Shown: positions 35,942 to 46,493, counted from the first letter of the stretch. The stretch: DNA of 64,000 nucleotides from Endozoicomonas gorgoniicola (GCF_025562715.2 NZ_JAPFCC010000001.1:3983501-4047500), one strand, 5' to 3'. Made by a program: numbers and translations. Notes: generated by a model from the sequence alone, not told the origin.

Positions 35942-38127
35942 GAGTCTGCATCCCTTAACCGGAAGGCAACTTCTGTATTTATCTCTTCATCAAGACTATC
36001 TATTCCAAAAACTTCTATTTTATAGATACCCTTAGCTATTGCAAGATTAATCCAGTCTTTTAGGTCATCTTCTGGAACTTCAGAAATATTATTAACGTTA
36101 AAATGATTGCAGACATCATCATTAAGAGACTCTATATTTTTCATTTCAGGTAAAGAACTTCCTTCATAAAATAGCCTTATCTGTTGATACGCATATTCAG
36201 ACTCTACTTCGATCATTTCTTCTCCTGGAATATTAGCTTCAATATATTTCAAAACATGATCAGGGTCTTTATGGCCTGCAATCCAGCGGCAGGCATCTAA
36301 TGAAGAAAATTTAAAGGTCCAGAAGAAAGTCAATAGAAAGGATTTTCTAAGTTCATGAACGTTAACATACCACCGCCTTCCATATTCATCAGGCTCTAAT
36401 TCAATATAGTCACAGAAAACAGCCATCAAATTATGAATATCCTGCGCACTTTTTACCGAGCCCTCTCTGTAGCTACCAGTCAAGTTTATACCATACAACA
36501 AGTATTCTGACTCTTTTTTATTAACGTTTTTTACTATCTTCTGAGATATGTCATTAAATCTTTGCAATAGCTGTATTGCTTTTGCAGATATTTTGGGTAT
36601 AGGCTTTTCTGTTGAAGGAAGAATTCCATTCTTTCCTGATTTTTCCAACTGTTGGGATATCCAAAAGCCATCACCATCCTTAAAAAAAAGACAATCGTAC
36701 TTTAAAGCTGATAGCTCTCCTGCTCTGATAGGCTTTAATCCTGCAATGATTACTAAACATGCGCCCAGTAAAACCTTTAACACCTCATGTACAGAGGGGT
36801 TTTTTCTTAAATTTTGAACTCGTGTTTTTACTCCGCTATGTTTTTTTTGCCCTAACTTTGAAATATTAAAATTTTTGAGTTTATCTGGAATCATCGAAGT
36901 TATAATGGCACACCTGATCGGAAAGAAATTTCGATCTGTTCTGTAACCATCAATTTTAATTAACTCTGTAGATAACTCATCATAGAAATTTAAAAGATCT
37001 TCACCATAATTAACAATGAAACCAATTGACCTATTTAATAGCTTTAAAGAGATAGGAAGTGGTATCCATGGTGTCACATTTCCATAGTCGCACTCCTTAT
37101 TAATCAAATTAAATAATTTTTTTGTTTGTATCACTTCTGGTTTTGGTAGCTTTGATGGGAACATTTGCTTTAGTTTCATGAAGTCGACAAGACAGCTCAA
37201 AGCACCTGACGATAAAGATTCTCCATATGTTTTATCTATTGTATCTGACATTAAAGATGTCTTATGGGAAGGCAGTTCGTTCTTTAGATGAAGTGGGAGT
37301 AGTAGCTTGTCATTGACAGAAAGAACTTCTGGCTCAAACTGTCGTAGAAATAGAGTGCAGCTACTGGGTTTGAGCTCTTGTTTTGATATATTAAATAAGT
37401 CTCTAATCTTTACCCTATCTATAACATGTACACCATAATTGTTTTTTTTATAACAGCAATTTATTTCAAAAAACTCAATGATAGAATCTTTCTCTATCTT
37501 TGTTAGAGAAAATATGTCTTTGTTAGAAATAGAGCATCTTGAAATACTATTTATCTTGTTAATAATCCTCTCTCCTGTCTTAAGTACTGAAAAAGACCCT
37601 CCTTTAGCTGCATCCTTGATAAAACTTTCTAGATAGTTGTTGGTTAACTTTGAAAAACCAAAAGATGACGGATTGAATACTTCTTTATGCAAATACATCC
37701 ATGAAATAAACATCAATAATGGAGAACACATGGTAAACAACCCAGTTAGATTTGATTTACCATTTAAATATGGTGATTCATAAGTTATAAAAACCAGCTT
37801 TTGGACTAACTCTAAAAACTCTCTATTATTTTTGTCAGTCAAAAGAGTTTCGTCAGGTAAGATCCTATCCCATCTTACATTATGTGTATATTTATAGCTA
37901 AAAGGGTGAGTGCTTGCATCATCAAAATCTCCATTCTTCTTGATATATTTTTTTATAGTTTTGGGTGTTTTCATAATCCATATATCAGCATGAATATCTG
38001 TCAATAACCAATCTGCCTTGAAATCACCTTCATATACTTGTATAGCTCTATCATAATTTGCCAAAAACTGTGTTACTGAGCTAACATCAGTAATGGAGGA
38101 ATTTACTTCAAGAGTTATTTCTTTCAT
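35938..38127 (-). CDS. gmtZ: Large tyrosine integrase, gamma-mobile-trio GmtZ
   Basis: The protein is about 729 residues from ATG 38127 (MKEITLEVNSS), preceded by AGGTAG; the open frame starts earlier inside the neighbour. The catalytic part lies in the C-terminal third: GLKPIRAGELSALKYD (box I Arg), VNVHELRKSFLLTFFW (H-x-x-R) and WIAGHKDPDHVLKYIEANI (GH and Tyr). The N-terminal 450 residues are presumably DNA binding. It is translationally coupled to both neighbours by ATGA overlaps (38124-38127 and 35938-35941). It should cooperate with the other recombinases to move the island. Confidence 0.7.
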   Translation of the reverse strand: MKEITLEVNSSITDVSSVTQFLANYDRAIQVYEGDFKADWLLTDIHADIWIMKTPKTIKKYIKKNGDFDDASTHPFSYKYTHNVRWDRILPDETLLTDKNNREFLELVQKLVFITYESPYLNGKSNLTGLFTMCSPLLMFISWMYLHKEVFNPSSFGFSKLTNNYLESFIKDAAKGGSFSVLKTGERIINKINSISRCSISNKDIFSLTKIEKDSIIEFFEINCCYKKNNYGVHVIDRVKIRDLFNISKQELKPSSCTLFLRQFEPEVLSVNDKLLLPLHLKNELPSHKTSLMSDTIDKTYGESLSSGALSCLVDFMKLKQMFPSKLPKPEVIQTKKLFNLINKECDYGNVTPWIPLPISLKLLNRSIGFIVNYGEDLLNFYDELSTELIKIDGYRTDRNFFPIRCAIITSMIPDKLKNFNISKLGQKKHSGVKTRVQNLRKNPSVHEVLKVLLGACLVIIAGLKPIRAGELSALKYDCLFFKDGDGFWISQQLEKSGKNGILPSTEKPIPKISAKAIQLLQRFNDISQKIVKNVNKKESEYLLYGINLTGSYREGSVKSAQDIHNLMAVFCDYIELEPDEYGRRWYVNVHELRKSFLLTFFWTFKFSSLDACRWIAGHKDPDHVLKYIEANIPGEEMIEVESEYAYQQIRLFYEGSSLPEMKNIESLNDDVCNHFNVNNISEVPEDDLKDWINLAIAKGIYKIEVFGIDSLDEEINTEVAFRLRDADS

Positions 38128-38532
38128 ACTACTACCTTTCTGCTTATCATAAGATCTGTCCAATTGACATTTGGAAGCATTGAATTAGCTTGATTAAAGG
38201 CTCTTTCATGCGACTGTCTGATTTTTGGGTCAGGACTGGTTGGCAAAATCTTCACGAGGTGACTTCCTAAAGAAATTATCGCCATTGGTGATATACCTGT
38301 TTTTTTACCCTCTTTTTTGAGCATATTTACATCAAAACCACAATTCATGGCAGATGCTCTATAAAGATATACGGCTGTTAACGCCTGTTCAGATATTGAA
38401 GCTATCATTTGACCAGATGTTGCAGAAGCTGAGTTTGATTTTTTATAATGATCTTTTAGATAATCAACTAACGGGTTCTTTGATTTGCTATTTAAGGAAA
38501 TAATATCTTCAATGAACTTATGTACTTCATTT

Positions 38533-40323
38533 GTAACTGCTCAAAATTGACTGGCAAATCAACCTCTACAGGTCAAAGAAAGTTATCCTGATCTTTCGTA
38601 TATTTCACCGTATGCACCTGCCTGACTCACTATTCTCCAGTACAGACAATGAACAGTTGCGTTCATTCGTCAAAAACCTTCTCGACACGGTCGAGAAGCA
38701 ATCTGTGCAAATTGAAAGGCAGCGCGTTCAGATCGAACAGCTGGTCGAAGAGAACGAACAGCTTCGAGCAGAAATTCGCCACCTGAAGAAGCACAAGGGC
38801 AAGCCTAAAATCAGGCCTAATGTCTCGGACAAGGGCGATGATCAGGAAGACAGCTCTTCTGCGGAAGACACTGATCAGGCTGCCGGGAAAAGTGACACTG
38901 ATCGTCCGCCGAAAAGTAAACGACCACGATCACAAGAAGCCGGTGAAACCGCTGCACCACCAATGACTGTTGACCGAGAGGAAATCTGTTCAATCGCTGC
39001 TCCCGGTGAGAACTGGCGCTTCAAGTGCTATATCGACTTTTTCCATACTGAGCTGGACTTGCGTTTTGTCACTACTCGCTACAGGCGTGAGTATTACACA
39101 ACTCCGGAAGGCGGGGTGTCAGCCCCGCTACCTGATCATGTGAAAGACCGTTTTGGCGACAACCTGAAAGCCCATCTGCTGGATTTTTATCATTCATGCA
39201 GTACGACACAGCCACTACTGCTATCTTGGCTGCACGACCATGGATGCTCAATATCAGAAGGTTCCCTGAGCAACATCCTGACGAAAGGCCATGATATTTT
39301 CCACCAGGAAAAAGAAGAATTGCTGGAAGCAGGGCTGACTTGCTCTGATTATCTCCAGGCCGACGACACAGGTGCTCGCCACCAAGGAAAAAACGGCTAC
39401 TGCCTGTTTATCGGCAACCCTTATTTTTCCTACTTCCATAGCAGCGACAGTAAGAGCAGGATTAATTTCCTGGGCTGTCTGCAAGGGCAGCAGCGGCTTT
39501 ATCTTCTCAACGACGTTGCCATTGACTACATGGAGAATCAGGTTGATGTGTCGAAGAAGTGGATCACTGCGCTATCCGAATGCGGCGAGAAGCGTTTCTC
39601 AACAGAAGAAGAGTGGGAGAGCTTCCTTAACAGCATTGGTTGTGCTGCCCCGCAACAAAGGCGCTGGGCGACAGAGGGTGTTTTAAAGGCCGCATTGATG
39701 CTCAATCATCGCCTTGAGAACCTGATTATCCATAGCGATGGAGCCCGGCAGTTTGATACAGCCTTTCAGCATTCGCTGTGTTGGTACCATGCGGGAAGAA
39801 ACATGGACAAGCTGATACCGGCCAATGACCTGGAACGAGCCGCCCGTGACACCGTGCAGGATCAGTACTGGTGCCTCTACGACGACATTGAGGCCTACCA
39901 GAAAAAACCAACGGACAAGGAGAAACAGAAGCTCTACCAGGAGTTTGATCGTTGGGTAACACAGCGGGTTGACTACCCTGCCTTGCAGGCTGAGTTGGGC
40001 AAACTGATGGTTGTCAGGGAAGAGCTGTTATTGGTTCTTGAGTATCCGTGGCTGCCACTGCACAACAACCTGAGCGAGAGGCAGATCAGAGAGTATGTGA
40101 AACGGCGAAAGGTTAGCGGTGGTACCCGGAGTAAACTTGGGAGGAAATGCCGCGACACCTTTGCCAGTTTGAAAAAGACCTGTAAACAACACGGGGTGTC
40201 CTTTGCCAACTATCTCAGGGACAGGCTGACTGGAACCAATCTGATTCCGCAGCTGGGGCATCTCATCCTGAAGGCATCAGGCTATCAGGAAACGGTTCTT
40301 GCCAATGGAATATGAGCAGTTAC
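38533..40323 (+). mobile_element. IS66-family element carrying only tnpC (8-bp target duplication)
   Basis: The element is 1791 bp with terminal inverted repeats GTAACTGCTCA (from 38533) and TGAGCAGTTAC (to 40323). The host octamer CTTCATTT is present on both sides (38525-38532 and 40324-40331), the 8-bp duplication typical of IS66. It lacks TnpA and TnpB and carries a single transposase. It splits the fourth recombinase-like gene; skipping it restores TLNEVHKFIEDI in frame. Confidence 0.9.
38612..40315 (+). CDS. tnpC: IS66-family transposase TnpC
   Basis: This 567-residue protein has an N-terminal leucine-zipper-like coiled coil (residues about 15-65, VEKQSVQIERQRVQIEQL), an acidic/basic linker and the IS66 DDE domain. 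Motifs visible are YLQADDTGARHQGKNGY (first Asp), IIHSDGARQF and WYHAGRNMDKL (second Asp region), and LHNNLSERQIREYVKRRKVSGG (catalytic Glu). The frame is complete. TnpC-only IS66 relatives are known. Confidence 0.9.
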   Translation: MHLPDSLFSSTDNEQLRSFVKNLLDTVEKQSVQIERQRVQIEQLVEENEQLRAEIRHLKKHKGKPKIRPNVSDKGDDQEDSSSAEDTDQAAGKSDTDRPPKSKRPRSQEAGETAAPPMTVDREEICSIAAPGENWRFKCYIDFFHTELDLRFVTTRYRREYYTTPEGGVSAPLPDHVKDRFGDNLKAHLLDFYHSCSTTQPLLLSWLHDHGCSISEGSLSNILTKGHDIFHQEKEELLEAGLTCSDYLQADDTGARHQGKNGYCLFIGNPYFSYFHSSDSKSRINFLGCLQGQQRLYLLNDVAIDYMENQVDVSKKWITALSECGEKRFSTEEEWESFLNSIGCAAPQQRRWATEGVLKAALMLNHRLENLIIHSDGARQFDTAFQHSLCWYHAGRNMDKLIPANDLERAARDTVQDQYWCLYDDIEAYQKKPTDKEKQKLYQEFDRWVTQRVDYPALQAELGKLMVVREELLLVLEYPWLPLHNNLSERQIREYVKRRKVSGGTRSKLGRKCRDTFASLKKTCKQHGVSFANYLRDRLTGTNLIPQLGHLILKASGYQETVLANGI

Positions 40324-42109
40324 CTTCATTTAATGTCGTGAAATCTACTGCCTCTAAAAGATAGTTTTCGTTAATAGTAGCTGTTGTAATTAGTAGGTTC
40401 TGAAATCTACGAATTTGTCTTGTGTTATACGCCGCAATTAGCTCTTTTGGTATGTAGTGCTCCAGAGCGACTCTATTGGAATTACCTAGCCTTCTTGATG
40501 CTGATCTCACTGAACCAGTTCTAAACCATTCCAAAACACCTTCTGTTGCTCTGATTTTTGAATGAGTAATTGTATTTTCAATTAATCCATACTCTTTCAA
40601 TGATGGATAAAAGTGCATTAAGCATTTTCCAGAGTATGGCGCATTGCTATTGCTACTGTCATAACCTGTAATCCAGTTACTTACTCTTGTATGGCTTGGA
40701 GAGACTAATTTTTTACCAAACCTATCTAATACAAGAAAAAGCCTATCTTTTATGCTGGCATCAGCATATTTTCTGTTCTTCACATTCATCTCTGTGATGG
40801 TACTGATTATTTCCAAACTAGTATCATTTAAAACTTCTGTTTTTATTGACTTGGCACGCATTTTCTCTATTGAAAATGTTTTGCCACTTTCCGTGATTTC
40901 TAATAATGTTTTTCCATTCTTATCGGAAATATTGCTTTGTAATAGTGATTCAAAAGTAAACTTAGGATTAAGCATAATAAGCAATGCAGTAATGTAAGAA
41001 ATGTCTCTATGACACAAGATCCCAAAGCACCAATTGATTCTATTGCAAATAGGGATTTCAGAAACATTTTCTATCTTGCACTCGGGAAAAGGATCATAGC
41101 CTTCCAACAAATAAGAGGATATAGCTTTGCTTGGAAATGCGGGGTGTCGATAGGCTGCCACGGAGTAACCGATACCAAACTCTTGCAATAAAAACAGGCA
41201 GTTATTAAATCCTTCTTTATAATTTGATGCCGCTATATGATATCTCAAAGGCGGCACACGTCCTGGCCTCATATTATAATCAAAAACATCCTTACGATTT
41301 ATGCGGGACAAAAGCTTTTCTTTATCTATAGATTTAAAAATTTTTTGCCCAAATTCATAGTGTAGCTTTATAGCCTGCCAGTAATTTTTTAAGCAGGCAT
41401 ATAATTTATCTCGCCTTCTTTCTAGTTCAAATTGAATTTCATCAAGGTAGTCGGCATCATTTCTGCTAAGGGTTATTGGTATAATCAGGTTGTTTATATC
41501 CTTATTTTTCTCTACTCTTTTTGGGGGAGTTTCTCCTATTAAAGAAACCTTGAAACTTGTGCTTTTTATTTTTTCTCCAACTTTTCCCATTGGTGGCACA
41601 AGAACATCAATTGGTATTAGTTCTCTAAATTGCAAAAAAATCAAAAAAGGCCTAATGTTTTTATTCCAAACACTAACCCTTGTTTCAATTTTTGCTTTTA
41701 ATTTTGATGTAGTCAGAGTAATTCCATACCAATTTTTTATAAAAATACGCCATTCATTTGATGTTTCAGGAAGTCGATTAATATCTGTTTTTTCAATTAG
41801 AGCGTTAAGAGTTGAGTTAACCCTGTTAATCCATGAAATGATACTTTTATAGGATTTGCCCTCACAATAGGCAATCATCATAGTAGTTATAACTTTATGG
41901 TCTGAAAGATATCTAATTTTATTGAGGTTTGTATATGAAAATCTACCGTCTGTTTTCTTATGCCGGATTACAATTCTATCGCCTTCTAATATAGTTTTCA
42001 TCTCTATCTCAGAAACTGTCAAATTTATACTAGTCAAAAAATATACTATGAAGTTGATTTTATCTAGTAATATCAATGTATTAATGCACCAATCATAATT
42101 TTTTTGACA

Positions 42110-44125
42110 ATATTTCGTGTTCGGAATTGTTTCGTCCAGAAATTTCAGGAACGGGATGGCAAGCCCATCAAGGCTGCCGCCAAAGAGGCAGAAGCCGACA
42201 ACGAAGACAACCAGACCCGTGTCCGACGGGTGCTTGAAGATGGCAAGTTCTATATCTGCGAAGACCAGAACGTCAACTATGGCCTGCTCAATGCCGACGG
42301 CACTGCCAGACCAAACCAATGGGTGGAACAAAGTCGGGAGGCGGTGGACTTTCAGGTGTTATCCACCAAACCCAACTTTTATGTTCTGGTGGATGAAGCC
42401 CACCGCAGCCAGTACGGGTTTCTGGCGGCCTTTATGCGGGCCAGCCTGCCCAACGCCAGGTTTATCGCCTTTACCGGCACACCGCTGTTCAAGGAAGACA
42501 AGAACACGCTCAATGCTTTTATGGGAAAGGGTGGTAGCGGCGACTACATCGACACCTACCGGCTGGATGAAGCCGTTGCCGATGGTGCCACGCTGCCCAT
42601 TAAGTACCAGGAAGGCATGACCGACCTGACCGTTGACCCGGAGCTGGATACCGCTTTTGGTGATGTGTTCGGTCAGGAAGACGAAGCCCGTCAGAAGCAG
42701 CTGAAACAGGCACTACTCAAAAAACGCCGCACCGCCCAGGATCGTATTGATGAGAACGCCCAACATCTGGTGCCGCATTTCCTGACCAGCGTCAAAGCCA
42801 AAGGGTTTAAAGGGTTGCTGGTGTGTGATGGCCGGGATATGACGGTACGCTACAAAGACACGCTGGACGCCATCATGGCAGAACGGACAAAAGCTGGACA
42901 GGACACCTTTGAAAGCCGGGTGGTGATTTCACTGGGGGGCATTACCGAGAACAAGACCGGCGTGAATGAAGCGCAGGCGGCTTAGGAGGTGCATGGCATT
43001 CTTCACAAGCTGCAATCCATTGAGGAGCGGGTGCGGGCGGAGATAAAAGACGGCGGTCAACCCATTGCCGTTCCCACCGATGAGATTCCCAAACTGGTCA
43101 ACGACCTGTTCAAGAAACCTTACGGGGATGAGAGCCAGAACGATAAGCATCATACCAGGGTGAATAATACTGGCCTGCTGATTGTCTCCGATATGCTGCT
43201 CACCGGCTGGGACGCTCCCATCGTCAACACCCTGTATCTGGACAAGCCCCTGAAGGAACACACACTGCTTCAGGCCATTGCCCGTGTGAACCGTACCCGC
43301 AAGGGCAAAAACGCCGGTTACATTGTCGATTATCATGGCGTGGTCGAATATCTGGACAAGGCTCTGTCCATCTATGGTAGCGAGGTGCAACCCGAACAAA
43401 TATGGACGGACATCAACAGCGAACTGCCTAAGCTGGAAACCGCTTTGCAGAAAGTGCTGAACCTGCTGCCAAAAAAACACGACCCGATTAAACAGCCAGA
43501 GTTGTATAAAGAAGACGCCGACCTGCACCTTGACCCGGATGCCCGGCTTGATGTGGTGCTGCCCGACCAGCGGGGAGCCCGTTACCAGCCTTATTTCAAG
43601 GTACTGGGCGAGATCAAGCTGGCTCTGAAAGACGAGTTCATCACCGGCAGTCGCCTGCTCTACCGGGGCAAAACCTGGTACTGCGTGGTGGAACCGGCAG
43701 AGGAACTGAGTCAGGCACGAATAAGCTTTAACCACTCCCGGTTTTTCATTCAGTCACCGGAAGGCAGCCACATCAGCAATTCAGTACTCCGTGTTGCCAG
43801 GGAAGCGTTCTTCAGGGAAAAGGCGAAAGACAAACTACTCCCCCGTATCCGCTACTGGCAACGACAGACCGGCCTTGAGGCGACAGGCTACCGGATGTTC
43901 AAGTTCCAGCGACGCTGGGCCAGCTGTAGCGAAGACAATGTATTGGAGTTCCATCCACGCTGCATGGAGTTCGCCCCGTCCGTACTCGACTATGTGATTG
44001 TCCATGAGCTGTGCCATACCATTGAAAAGCACCACGACAAAGCCTTCTGGGTGTTGGTTGCAAAGCATTACCCGGACTGGGAAAGGTGTCATGCGGAGGT
44101 TGATCGGTTGGGGGTTGAGGTGTGA
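42110..44125 (+). pseudogene. hsdR: hsdR 3' part with nonsense codon, fused to a YgjP-like metallopeptidase
   Basis: The HsdR motor continues from RNCFVQKFQERDGK with DEAHRSQYG (motif II), FIAFTGTPL (motif III) and, after the break, MLLTGWDAP and QAIARVNRTRKGK (motifs V/VI). An in-frame TAG at 42983-42985 splits it; the frame continues at once with EVHGILHKL. The N-terminal nuclease domain and Walker A are absent, because the recombinase-module DNA begins just upstream. After about residue 190 of the second piece the sequence changes to a YgjP/M48-like zinc peptidase tail, with RRWASCSEDNVLEFHPR and VIVHELCHTIEKHHDKAFW. Its own N-terminus is missing. The join looks like a deletion scar. Confidence 0.7.
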
Positions 44126-44348
44126 CCTCTAAAGCTGTACCTGTTCAAATTTGGCAACCGCACCATGATTCCATCTTACCTTGAAAGCCGACCCGCCTGT
44201 CATGTGTTCAGCGTGATCCATGATAGCAGGCCACCAGCGCACCAGATTATGGGCTTTCTCCCAGTACTTTCTCTTCGACCATTGCTTGTCCAGAAAGAAA
44301 ACCGTTAAGCCACTGCGCCGCAATGCTTCTTTTTCTTCATTCCTGAAT

Positions 44349-45341
44349 TCAAGTCATAAGTGCATAACCCATGACTTTTCTTGCATCTATTCCAGTTGAC
44401 TCTTTAAATGCCTCATAAGGAGTCTTGTAGCCCAGGCACTTTCTTGGCCTGTTGTTCAGCTTATCCACTGCAATGATGACATCTTTTTCTGTCACGCCAT
44501 TAAGCTCCATCGACTTGGGGAAATACTGCCTTAGCAAACCATTAGCATTCTCATTCTGGCCTCTTTCCCAAGAATGGTAGGGGGCAGCAAAGTAGCTGTC
44601 ACATTTTAAAGCTTTGGCAATTGATTCATGCTGAACAAACTCCTTTCCATTGTCGTATGTTATTGTCTTTACAAACCTTTTCAGAGGCTTGAGTACGTCA
44701 ATTATTCCCTGTTTAACCGCTTTTGCCTTCTTGCCTGGTAGAGGGACAGCAAGGCGAAGCTTGGTTTTTCGTTCATCTAATGTAGCGATGGCTCCTTTAT
44801 GATTTTTACCTATTACAGTATCAGCTTCCCAGTCACCAACTCGCTCTCTGTTGTTGACCACTTCGGGGCGTTCTTCAATGCCAACCCGATTTGGTATACC
44901 GGTTCGGTTATGAGCTGAACCGTATCGCTTTCGATAAGTTTTTTTCTGGTGCCTCAAGTGCTTATAGAGCGAGCCTCCGCGCCGTTTATCATCCGCTACA
45001 AATTGATAAATCGTCTCATGATGCAGCTTGATTACACCGTCCTTTTCAAGCCTTCCAGCCACTTGTTCAGGACTCCAATCTGAACGGATATCGTTTGAAA
45101 TACGTTGTTTAATGTCGTCTGTCAGCTTAATAGCTTTTGGCTTATCTTTGTGCCGCTGCCGAGCTGTGCGATTAGCCTGTTGGTGCCTGTACCCTCTTTG
45201 CCCTTTATTGCGGTTTACTTCTCGCGACACGGTAGGCTGTGAACGGCCAAGCTTTTTAGCAATTTTGTTTTGTGAAGTCCCATTTTTGAGTTCAGTTTCG
45301 ATATAATATCTCTCTTCAGAGCTCAGGTGTGTATAGGCCAT
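44349..45341 (-). CDS. IS30-family transposase
   Basis: This 330-residue protein has an N-terminal HTH (NGTSQNKIAKKLGRSQPTVSRE) and a DDE core: GDWEADTVIGKNHKGAI, KTITYDNGKEF, and RGQNENANGLLRQYFPK with the catalytic Glu. RPRKCLGYKTPYEAF follows at the C-terminus. All are hallmarks of IS30. The stop codon lies at the very end of the element (44349-44351). The frame is intact. Confidence 0.9.
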   Translation of the reverse strand: MAYTHLSSEERYYIETELKNGTSQNKIAKKLGRSQPTVSREVNRNKGQRGYRHQQANRTARQRHKDKPKAIKLTDDIKQRISNDIRSDWSPEQVAGRLEKDGVIKLHHETIYQFVADDKRRGGSLYKHLRHQKKTYRKRYGSAHNRTGIPNRVGIEERPEVVNNRERVGDWEADTVIGKNHKGAIATLDERKTKLRLAVPLPGKKAKAVKQGIIDVLKPLKRFVKTITYDNGKEFVQHESIAKALKCDSYFAAPYHSWERGQNENANGLLRQYFPKSMELNGVTEKDVIIAVDKLNNRPRKCLGYKTPYEAFKESTGIDARKVMGYALMT

Positions 45342-45453
45342 CCTTGGCTTCCTCTGTATGGTTTGGTTGCTTTACAGAATACCCCTGAGTTCTGATTCAC
45401 TTCAAAGGTTCTGAAACAATCCTCTGGTTACAGAGGTTATGCACTTATGATAC
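44351..45453 (-). mobile_element. IS30-family insertion sequence
   Basis: Terminal inverted repeats TCATAAGTGCATAACC (near 44354) and GGTTATGCACTTATGA (ending about 45450) bound a single transposase. GAATTC occurs on both flanks (44345-44350 and 45454-45459) within a palindromic setting, matching the preference of IS30-type elements for palindromic targets. It splits the PIN-like toxin. The exact ends are uncertain by about three bases. Confidence 0.8.
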
Positions 45454-45646
45454 GAATTCAGGATTGCCTTTTTTGAAACGATCCTGAGAAACAACAACCC
45501 AGTGTTTATCTCCGGACAAAGCAGTAATCCAGTCAATATCTTTCGTATCCGGGGAAAACTTATCCTTCAGGGCATAGACTTCAGTATTGTCACAAACGGT
45601 TGAAAGCTCACGAATGGCATGAGCTAACGCTGGAGGCAAATTGTTA

Positions 45647-46342
45647 TCAATGAGGTACTTCACCACCGGCAATCCTTTGCTCAAAACTAACGGCGGCATT
45701 CACAGAAGCAGTGTCTACCTCATAAAGACTGGCAACCATTTTGGCATTCTGGTCTTCTGCTAACCAACTTTGGTACAACGTTTCTGTTGTGATACCTGCG
45801 GCTGTAACAATAGGCTTGCCAAATGAACGTGCGGGATCAAGCACGACCTTTTTGCTCTTTGGAACCGGAAACCAGCGCAAAGCACTGCTTTCATCCCCAT
45901 CGTATTCAATACCCGTATACAAAGATGGCTTAATCACTCTGTTGAATACATTTTGTTTTTTTATCAAATCAACCAGGCTTTCATCACCGGTTTCTTCTTC
46001 CACCGTCGCAAATATGCTGCGCCCATCCGTCTGAAAGCGCCTGCATGTAAACGGGTAGTCCTGATCGAAATATTCCTTGGCCTGCTTCACGGCTGCCCGG
46101 ATCGTCGGTAATTGAACACCGTATTGCCGGAATGCGTTTACGAAGCGGATTTCCAACAAATCCTGAAAGCTAATTGTGTTATCAATGCTTTCTGTGACTG
46201 CTGACTTCCACAGGGGAGCCTGTCTGGAACGACTGCCTGATTCGTATCCCAGCATCCAGCCCCTGATCTTGCGAGATGGAATGCCTGTAAGAACTGAAGC
46301 TTCAGGGATGCTGTATAAACCAACGCCAATCAATGATGTCAT
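45647..46342 (-). CDS. Antitoxin of the PIN-like toxin (DUF433/VapB45-type)
   Basis: The protein is about 231 residues from ATG 46342, which follows GGAGGTAAAA. The N-terminus LYSIPEASVLTGIPSRKIRGWM is a MerR-like helix-turn-helix. The C-terminal part (FGKPIVTAAGITTETLYQSW, then ASLYEVDTASVNAAVSFEQ) matches DUF433, the domain of antitoxins paired with DUF5615 PIN-like RNases. It overlaps the toxin start, as usual for the pair. It probably autoregulates the operon. The gene is intact while the toxin is broken. Confidence 0.7.
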   Translation of the reverse strand: MTSLIGVGLYSIPEASVLTGIPSRKIRGWMLGYESGSRSRQAPLWKSAVTESIDNTISFQDLLEIRFVNAFRQYGVQLPTIRAAVKQAKEYFDQDYPFTCRRFQTDGRSIFATVEEETGDESLVDLIKKQNVFNRVIKPSLYTGIEYDGDESSALRWFPVPKSKKVVLDPARSFGKPIVTAAGITTETLYQSWLAEDQNAKMVASLYEVDTASVNAAVSFEQRIAGGEVPH

Positions 46343-46493
46343 TTTTACCTCCCTGCTTCTCAATTATCGTGGATCGTTAGTAAACATCAGCATGACGCAG
46401 ATGACAAGTCAATCGGCCAAACAGTTTGGTGATTGAAACCGATGCCAGCGCAGCTGTCTGGTTTCAGTAACACTGTCAAAGAAGCACACTTGC

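Larger units (their letters stand above)
38124..42001 (-). pseudogene. Fourth recombinase-like gene of the module, split by IS66
   Basis: Reading 42001-40324 and then 38524-38124 on the minus strand, skipping IS66 and one target copy, gives one continuous frame of about 692 residues from MKTILEGDRIVIRHKK to MISRKVVV. Near residue 500 THSKIRATEGVLEWFR and then RRLGNSNRVALEHYIPKEL resemble the H-x-x-R, G-N/H and Tyr positions of a tyrosine recombinase. A clear box I Arg is not evident, so it may be degenerate. The gene is first in the operon and its TGA overlaps the gmtZ start. Known GMT modules are described as trios, so this member is unusual, or it corresponds to a variant I do not recall. 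Confidence 0.6.
44129..45666 (-). pseudogene. PIN-like (DUF5615/Mut7-C type) toxin, split by IS30
   Basis: The toxin begins at GTG 45666 or 45663, overlapping the antitoxin 3' end (VKYLIDNNLPPALAHAI). It runs to DRFKKGNPEF, where IS30 interrupts. The C-terminal half follows beyond the IS at 44129-44345, with RNEEKEALRRSGLTVFFLDKQW ending in KFEQVQL. Joining at the shared GAATTC gives one frame. The N-terminal LIDNNLP and the later DWITALSGDKHWVVVSQD fit the conserved acidic positions of PIN-like RNases of VapC45/DUF5615 type. The intact antitoxin is next to it. Confidence 0.65.

Noticed and set aside
43835..44092. Minus-strand frame opposite the YgjP-like domain
   Set aside because: The plus strand carries the clear HELCH zinc-peptidase motif; the minus frame is a shadow.
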